Assembly (NCBI GenBank): GCA_039602395.1
Contig: JBCNJP010000003.1
Coordinates: 32,267,392-32,331,391, forward strand
Direction of reading: 5' to 3'
From: Deinandra increscens subsp. villosa
Taxonomy: Eukaryota > Streptophyta > Magnoliopsida > Asterales > Asteraceae
DNA: 64,000 nt
The notes below the pieces were generated by a model. It had not been told where the DNA came from. It saw only the letters and a program-made list of their open reading frames with translations, and searched no databases. Positions 57,577 through 64,000 of the stretch are shown piece after piece. Position numbers and translations under genes: made by a program. Within the stretch, counting starts at the first letter, position 1. The number at the start of each line of letters is the position of its first letter.

Positions 57577-60500
57577 CTGCAGATTTATGGCACAATGCGT
57601 TATTTTTTATTTGAACGGTGCGTGATATTTCAAAAGAATGCGTTATTATTATATAAAGTATGCGTAATTATAAATTTTGTTACAAAATTAAAGAATGAGT
57701 TATTTTAAGTAAATATTGTGTGATAAAGAATTACCACTTTGTGGGGGACTCCTGAATATCTATTCTCAAACTTTTTCGATCCACCATGTTGTCTAACAAG
57801 TTGACATCTCCAATTCTGATATTGAAACAGATTACATAGAAGTGTTCGCTCATTAGAATCGGAATAAAGCATAGAACTACGTTCCGTAGTGAAGACATAC
57901 CCAATCTTTCTACGTGTTTTTGCAGGTTGTCTGTAAAGATCTTTTGCCTATAATCATCATCATATTGTTCTTTGATGTAGAGTACATCAGACTGCAAAAA
58001 AAAAGTTTAAATCAACAATCAAAATATGTTGTTGCGTGATTTCTTTTATATAAGTTGCGTTATTTTTATTATTCTTTTTTTATACCAGCAATGTGGATGG
58101 GCAAAACAATCTCATTGGTTGGTCCTGCTTTCTGTGTTGCTCTTCATCATTTAATATCTCTATATATGCATCCAGAGCATATGTGTGTACGTAGATTCCA
58201 GGATGAAAGCTTTCCAATACAGCTTTATACATTATTGTTCCATAGTTTGATTCATACACAACATATCCGCATAAGTTATAAGAAAAACATGTCATTTTGT
58301 TTATGAAATTTTTTTATTTTGTTTTTGTGATAAATTTAAGATGGATACATTCTTACAGTTCATCTTTGATCAGTGTGAACATCCAATCTGCAATCATTTT
58401 TTCTAATACTTGCTACTTAGTTGTTATTTCAACCGTTTTTCTGTAGTAGGGGGACCTAAGTGCAAAGGCCCTTTTTCTCATTCTTTTTGTTCTTGGGCTA
58501 TATTGATTTTCTTGTTCATCAATTTTCACCCTTTCAGGAGTTTTATCATTATCCTTCTTTTCCTCATCCTCTTCACTGCTCTCTTCTGTTTTTGAATTCA
58601 TTTTTTAGATTTTTATGCGTGATTATTTTCAAAATTTAATATCATAATGAATACAATTTTTTTAGTTACCTTGGTTCTCCTCATTCTCTTCTTTATTCTT
58701 CTCCTCACTTTGTAGCAAATTTGTCTCAGTTTTTTCTAATATTTATTTCTTCAGCAGCATCCTTTAGAGCTTCTTCTTTGTTTTGATTCTCTGCTTCCAG
58801 TACAGTATGTGGTTGCAGGAATGGCATTGTTTGTATCAAAGAGATAACTTTATTTGTTTCTTTAGTAGAATCTGTTTTTTTTTATCAAAGTCCAATAGGG
58901 TTATTTTTATGAAAGTTGAAAAATAAATATGCATTTGCGTAATTACCTTCTATCTGTGATGCTTAGGGGTGAGCCCCCCCTGAATCGTGTCATCATTGAC
59001 AACCATATCTTTGTTTCCTTCTGCGTTTAAAAAAAATAAAATTAGATATCAAATTGTTAGAAAGATCATTAACATGCATTATTACCTTGGGTTGTTTCAG
59101 TATTTTCTATCTGCTCTCCAGATGTGTCACATCTACTTGCTCATAATTACCTTCTATCAGTGATGCTTGAGGTTGAGCCCCCCCTTGAAGTGTGTCATCA
59201 TTGATAACTACATCTTTGTTACCTTCTTCGTTTAAAAATAAAATAAAATTAGATATCAAATTGTTAGAAAGAATATTAACATGCGTTATTACCTTGGGTT
59301 GTTTCAGTTTTTTCTATCTACTCCTCCAGATGTGTCACATCTACTTGCTCATTTGCTTCCTCATCATCTTCTTTTTCTCCTTCTTTTTTACATTGAAATT
59401 GTCATTTGCATTATTATAGTTAGCAATTGCGTTATTCAGGAAGGTGTTTTCCATTTTTACCTTTCTGTTTAGTTTGTTAGAAAGATTATTAACATGCGTT
59501 ATTACCTTGGGTTGTTTCAGTGTTTTCTAGCTGCTCCTCCAGATGTGTCACATGTACTTGCTCATTTGCTTCCTCATCATCTTCTTTCTCTCCTTCTGTT
59601 TTTTTCATTGAAATGGTTATTTGCGTTATTATAGTTAGCAATTACGTAACTATGGAAGGTGTTACCTTTCATCATCCTTTCCATTTTTACCTTTCTCTTC
59701 ATTTTCTACATCAGTATCAACCTCAATATTTTCTTCATCACCACCCTTGTTTTCTTCCTCTGCTATGTTGAATTATAATATCTCTGGATCAGTTTGTTCT
59801 GTTGTACCTTCTAGACTTTGTGATAGTCTTTGCAATTTTTGCTTCCACTCTTTACATTTTTCAATGTAGGTGTAGCTTTCACCGTGTTTTATTCTTCCAT
59901 CTTCTATCAAACTTGTTATGTCAGCCACAACCTTATCGAACACCAGCATGTGTTGATCCATTAATGTCATCCACTCCTATTTAGAGATGGTAATATATTT
60001 GCGTTATTTAGTAGGAAACACATGCGTGATTTTTATATAGGACGCGTTATTTGTTTTTAAAGCATGCGTGATTTTCTTAATTTACAATATGGATGAAAAC
60101 TTACATTCTCTTTTGTCTGTGTATCTTTTTGGGTGGGTGTGATGTAGTAGTCTATAATACTCTGGGTGAAAGTTCCTACTGGCATTTTTATTTTTAATGC
60201 GGGAGAGTGGATGTTTGCATCTTCATCAATCTCATAGTCTGCTGAGAAATCATAGTGTATTTGATCATCAACATTCTTCTCCATGTTACCTCTCTGAGAA
60301 ACCTGCTATAAATTTTTATATTCCTACCATGCGTTATTTTACAAATATAACATGCGTGATTTTTAATTAATACATGCGTCATTTTATTTAATACATGCGT
60401 GATTTTTTTTTGTAAATGCGTTTAAACTTACCAGGTTGTTAATCTTCATCATTCTTCTTCTCTTGAGTTGAAATTTTCACCATATCACTTTCTTTTATTA

Positions 60501-60597
60501 CTTGAGGTGATGTTTCCATCACTTCATGTGCTTTCATTACTTTTGGTGAGGTTTGCACCACTTCAGCTGTCTTCATTGTTTGTAGGGATGTTGCTGC
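57169..60597 (-). CDS. Ulp1-like cysteine protease gene, multi-exon, 5' end lost
   Basis: C48 (Ulp1/SENP) peptidase fold, a deSUMOylase-like activity often captured by plant transposons. Exons on minus: 60597-60431 (repeats around T.SP.V.K), about 60306-60102 (to AAT/GTAAGT), 59984 on (EWMTLMDQHMLVFDKVVAD) with acidic linkers, 58391-58357, about 58290-58086 (FHPGIYVHTYALDAYIEIL), 57991-57735 and 57576-57169. Catalytic residues are visible: His in SEHFYVICFN, Asp in LLDN, Cys in VDCGVF; the last exon ends at a TGA-type stop at 57169. An in-frame stop follows EQTDPEIL in the 59773 region, so splicing must avoid it or the copy is broken. The N-terminus is cut by the copia LTR. Confidence 0.7.
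57735..57991 (-). CDS. Ulp1 exon (catalytic His and Asp)
   Basis: Between TTTTGCAG and TG/GTAATT. Reads SEHFYVICFN and DVNLLDN, the His and Asp of the triad. Confidence 0.72.
58940..59640. repeat. tandem exon-intron duplications in Ulp1 gene
   Basis: A block of about 210 bp (58940-59145) is repeated at 59150-59360. The module TTAACATGCGTTATTACCTT...CTCCAGATGTGTCACAT occurs three times (about 59065, 59277, 59488). The repeated exon codes for LEEQ..NTETTQ-type and acidic segments. Confidence 0.8.
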
Positions 60598-60910
60598 TGT
60601 TGGAAATAGGGTGTCCTGACCCGACGAATTAACGAACCCGACCGATATTGACCCGTAAGAGTTACACCCGGGTCAACGGACTATTAAATCTAATTAATTG
60701 TTAATTAGTATTAAACGAACTAAATGGTAAATTAAATAAATATTAATTATTTATTTAATTATAACGACAAAACTGTTTCGGCTAAATATATTGGTCGTGA
60801 TATAAAATGACGGACTAATCAGTTGTCACCGGATTAACACACTGATCAGTTTGGTGGATTAAAAGAGAATCGCGACCGGGCCCAGTCCGTCAGGCCCCGG
60901 TCCGCGATTT

Positions 60911-60921
60911 TATATTAAAAG
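60911..60921 (+). promoter_or_regulatory. copia LTR TATA box
   Basis: TATATTAAAAG about 40 bp before a CACAAACCCTAATCTC leader with CT repeats. Transcription probably starts near 60945. Confidence 0.55.
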
Positions 60922-61073
60922 GAGAGAGAGAGGAGGTTAATTGGAACACAAGTCACAAACCCTAATCTCTCCTCTCTCTCTCTGCGCCGATCCCCAAGCC
61001 GAAGCCGGCTCCCCGCCGCCGCCGTCCTTCCGATCGCCGCCACCACCTCCACCGCAATTCCTTGTGATTTCCG

Positions 61074-61553
61074 ATGGATCCCCGTCTAGCTAGCATTTGC
61101 GCCCGACTCGAAAACGAAGCAGTCGCAGCCCGAGCCGAAGCCGAAGCCGCAGCCCGAGCCGTCGCCGCCGCTGTCTCCTCCACGCCGTCGCGCGATCGCC
61201 GACCGGTGGTCCTCGCGCTGGCGGCGCAGCCGAGGCCACCGCGTCCGGTTCCCTCGTCGTGGCCCGCACCCTTGTACCCACCGGCCACCATCACCGTGTC
61301 ACCTCCGGTCACCGGTAATGAGATCATCGTAGGGACTGTTCCGGTCGCCATCCCGACGGAGAAAGTTTTGTCACCACCACCGGTGGTATCTCTACCACCG
61401 CCGCCGCCACCTATGGCTGCCGCCGCTGCCGCCGTTGATGACTTGTCTCGCAGATTCGAGTCAGACGTCTCAGTTCGTCCTAGCGCGAGCCCGTTGAATC
61501 CGGGTGTCTCGAGCGGTTGCTCGGATCCCGCCAAGGTATATCTAAATTGTTAG
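61074..61553 (+). CDS. LTR-embedded Ala/Pro-rich ORF, doubtful
   Basis: ATG at 61074 starts MDPRLASICARLENEAVAAR and runs 159 codons, Ala-rich then Pro-rich, ending in a TAG after VYLNC. A donor-like CAAG/GTATAT lies at 61532-61540. It lies about 130 bp downstream of the predicted start site, in R/U5. No family recognised. GC-rich composition alone can open frames (three others overlap it), so coding is uncertain. Confidence 0.35.
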   Translation: MDPRLASICARLENEAVAARAEAEAAARAVAAAVSSTPSRDRRPVVLALAAQPRPPRPVPSSWPAPLYPPATITVSPPVTGNEIIVGTVPVAIPTEKVLSPPPVVSLPPPPPPMAAAAAAVDDLSRRFESDVSVRPSASPLNPGVSSGCSDPAKVYLNC

Positions 61554-61753
61554 ATATTTAATTTAATTAATTTATTTATTTTAAATAAATACATTTCTGT
61601 GTTTGTCTTGTACGGTGATTGATCCTGTTACAGTTGCGTCCGCGTGTTTAAATCGTTTCCGCTGCTAAATTAATCTAGTATTAATTTAATTATTAAATCG
61701 GTTTAAAAAAAATTTAAAATCGGTAAACCGGATCCCACTGTAAAACCCAACAG

Positions 61754-61766
61754 TGGTATCAGAGCC
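61754..61766 (+). promoter_or_regulatory. primer binding site
   Basis: TGGTATCAGAGCC, complementary to initiator methionine tRNA, one base after the LTR end. Confidence 0.93.
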
Positions 61767-62628
61767 ATTGTCACCGCGCGCAAACTAGAACCGGTCTTTT
61801 CGTAACTGGTAGTTCGCAATTTCGACTTAAATCCAAATTGCGAATTAGAATTAATTTATTCATTTATTTTAATTCCATATAATTAATTATTGTGTGTTAC
61901 GGCCGAACCCCCTATATTTTGTATTCATGTGTGAATGTGTTTGGCGTGTATTTTGTCTTTCTCTGTTTGGCCCAAGTTGTTGGCTCAATTGGTTGTATTT
62001 CGAATTTTTGGTTAATGGACCCGTTTTTGGGTTTCAAAGTTGTACAAATTTAGAGCTAGGTTACTAGAAGTAGTTTTAGTAATTGTAAATTTGTATGTAA
62101 CCAAATGTCGAAGACTGGACACGCGCCAGAGGGATGTCGAAGCAAGTGGGAGCTGAACTGGATTCAATATCGCACAGAGTTGCCATCTCGATCGTTCACC
62201 GGTTTCATTTAATTTAATTTATTTTAAATTTGTCCCTTATGATCTCGCTTGTATGGCTCGAGCGAGATCAAGACCTTATGCCGTTTAACACACAATAAGC
62301 CATTCGCGACAACTTAATAATTTTAATTAGGTTAAATTAATTTACTAGTCCCGAGTGGTGATAGGGTTTTATCGTTCATGTCTGACGGTAATTAAATATT
62401 AAAAGTAATTAATATCCCTATATGGTAATTCTTAAAAACTGATAGTTCGTGCCATCCTATCTCAAGTCGAACTTGAAACGTATTTACCAGAGCATCCGTG
62501 TTGGAGTATTTCAACACCGCACCACAGATGTATATTGCTAGAGTGGGAACGAATGAGGCTAAACGTATTGCAAAATACAATTGTATGTATATAGCGGCCT
62601 CATACCGAGAGTTGTGACTTGGGTCTCA
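61767..62628 (+). mobile_element. copia leader, no gag seen
   Basis: Leader of the copia element up to the gypsy LTR insertion. AT-rich; the only frames are short. Gag would lie beyond the insertion. Confidence 0.5.
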
Positions 62629-64000
62629 TGTGACGCCCACTCCAAGTCTTGGCTCCAGGAGGGGTCACGTGTCGGATTTACTCATGAACATATGGTACAA
62701 CAGAGATAACTAAGCAACGGAAATTTAAAAACTTTTCATTTATATATATAACAAGTTACAACAGTAAGGAAGATAACAACATAATCTAATAACTAGATCT
62801 TATCTATAGCTATGTCAGTCTACTACGAGTCATTCATGATAGCTTACCCATCTAATCTGCCCTTGCTAGAGCCATTCCCTTGATACTTTAAACATCGCTG
62901 ATACTTGACATACATGTTTTTAAAGGTCAGCTTACGCTGGTGAGTTCTAAGTATTTAAAACTTTTACCTTTCCTTGAAAGGTTTACCTCAAACCTTTGGG
63001 CCTAACGGCCCCTTCTTTAAAAACATTTATCAGGTATAAAACATAACAGAGTTATACCAAAACATTTAATCATTTATCCTTTATCAGGTATAAGACATAA
63101 CAGAATTACACCAAAACATTTATCCATTCATTCTACTAAGCATTGTCTATTGGAACCACGTTAGTTCCTCGGGCAACCCTCGTCACACGAAACCTTTCAT
63201 AGAGTAACCGTCGTTACCCCGGGGAACCGTCATTCCCCACTTCTAGTTCCACAACCACCTTTTCCCTTTTCACTAGACAATATCTGCTTAGATTAAAACC
63301 TTTTCAACCTTTTAAGCCTTTTCATCCTTTTCAAAAGTCCACTTAAATAACTCTTGTATTTGGACTCATAACCGTTTCAACACCAGTCCATTACCCGTAT
63401 ATGGAAACAAGCGTTTCATAAATATAATGTTATGGGTCTTGCATAACAATGCTAATAAGATCATATTTACCCGACACTTAGTCCTATACATAGGCTTAGA
63501 CCAAACATTCACATTTTTCATTTCTCAAAGCTTTATATAAAAGTTTCATTCTTTATATTACCCGTTTATTATAACCTTCCCGAAAAAGTAATAACAGGTA
63601 ATAATAACTTTAAAACAGTTATAAGTATTATAACTTTTCCACGTATGTGTATCAACACAAAACAAGTAAAGGCATCTCAAATACTTTTCAAGTAAACAGT
63701 TGAATATATATCATTGCATGTATATCAGCCCGAAAACATTAAAACATTTAAAACATTTAAAAGTGGACTCATAGAACTCACCTTATTCTCTTAAGCAGTT
63801 AATTCAGAGAAAACCTCCGCTATGCCTTCCAATTAAACCTTATCGCGTATTGTATGACGTTAACACAAGGTTTAATATAATAAACATTTCCTATGTTTAT
63901 TTTAACTCTTTATTAACTTAATAATACTTAGTTATTAAGTTTATTTCTTTTAAAGGTCAAAATGACCAAAATGCCCTTTAGGCCATTATCCTTTTCCTTT
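62629..64000 (-). mobile_element. gypsy-type LTR, antisense, runs off window
   Basis: Starts TGTGACGCCCAC on plus after TCTCA and carries the shared boxes at 62932-62950 (GTCAGCTTACGCTGGTGAGTT) and 63771-63784 (GAACTCACCTT). It has a near-duplicated TTATCAGGTATAA.ACATAACAGA block (63030 and 63075). The end is outside the window. Confidence 0.65.

Larger units (their letters stand above)
56747..60597. mobile_element. Ulp1-carrying element, Helitron-like left end
   Basis: The left border reads TCTATATATATATAGG, then TGAAAGTTC, resembling 5' ends of plant Helitrons. The right side is cut by a copia LTR at 60598. It contains a multi-exon minus-strand gene with a Ulp1-type protease and about two dozen GCGTKAT motifs in noncoding parts. 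Ulp1 genes are also carried by MULEs and CACTA elements, so the class is open. Confidence 0.45.
60598..61752 (+). mobile_element. copia 5' LTR (1155 bp)
   Basis: TGTTGGAAATAGG...AAACCCAACA, followed one base later by the primer site. It is unusually GC-rich in its centre (61000-61530). A TATA-like TATATTAAAAG sits at 60911-60921, followed by an ACCCTAATC leader. The 3' half of the element is not in the window. Confidence 0.9.

Noticed and set aside
61090..61534. Minus-strand and third-frame ORFs over the LTR GC-rich block
   Set aside because: They overlap the 61074 frame, depend on GC-rich composition and have no promoter or domain support.

Overview
This is a plant nuclear window: introns, TATA boxes, tRNA-primed LTR retrotransposons, hAT MITEs, Helitron-type ends, and an eight-exon phospholipid gene. 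The LTR families and AT-rich spacers suggest a eudicot, possibly Asteraceae; that placement rests on family resemblance only. Nothing bacterial or viral was seen.

Layout. 1-9049 is a decayed Ty1/copia element (+), entered inside its 5' LTR, with a gypsy LTR (259-3090) nested in it. It sits in another gypsy-type LTR that ends at 10954. 10955-17650 holds anonymous DNA, a SINE (12060-12320), an unidentified spliced gene or gene fragment (about 13395-16524, minus), and tandem duplications. 17651-32570 is a three-level nest. A pseudogene with a CCHC plus PAD...D module is split by LTR sequence X (17865-32052, AGCTAC duplication). X is split by a young chromovirus-like gypsy element Y (18974-29016, AATCA duplication) carrying a one-frame gag-pol with three in-frame stops.

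34363-45177 (minus) is the one clear host gene: choline-phosphate cytidylyltransferase (CCT), rate-limiting for phosphatidylcholine synthesis by the CDP-choline route. All eight exons can be read (304 codons). Its introns hold three hAT MITEs with 8-bp target duplications, two decayed copia elements, a LINE tail and a Helitron 3' end. One intron uses a GC donor, and another has its donor at a (CT)n tract.

45443-54110 is an old short-LTR copia relic (minus). A very young gag-only copia element (47470-53644, TGTGT duplication, 448-bp LTRs) has inserted into its gag. 54128 to about 56746 is a further gypsy LTR. 56747-60597 is a multi-exon Ulp1-protease gene (minus) in a Helitron-like or MULE-like context, whose noncoding parts carry about two dozen copies of a GCGTKAT motif. 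60598-62628 starts another copia element (+; 1155-bp LTR and PBS), cut at 62629 by one more gypsy-type LTR that runs off the window.

The main story is repeated nesting of LTR elements around two expressed-looking genes (CCT and Ulp1). Several gypsy LTRs share the same short boxes and splice-like signals despite little other similarity. Coordinates were read by eye, so boundaries can be off by a few bases where the text says approximate.
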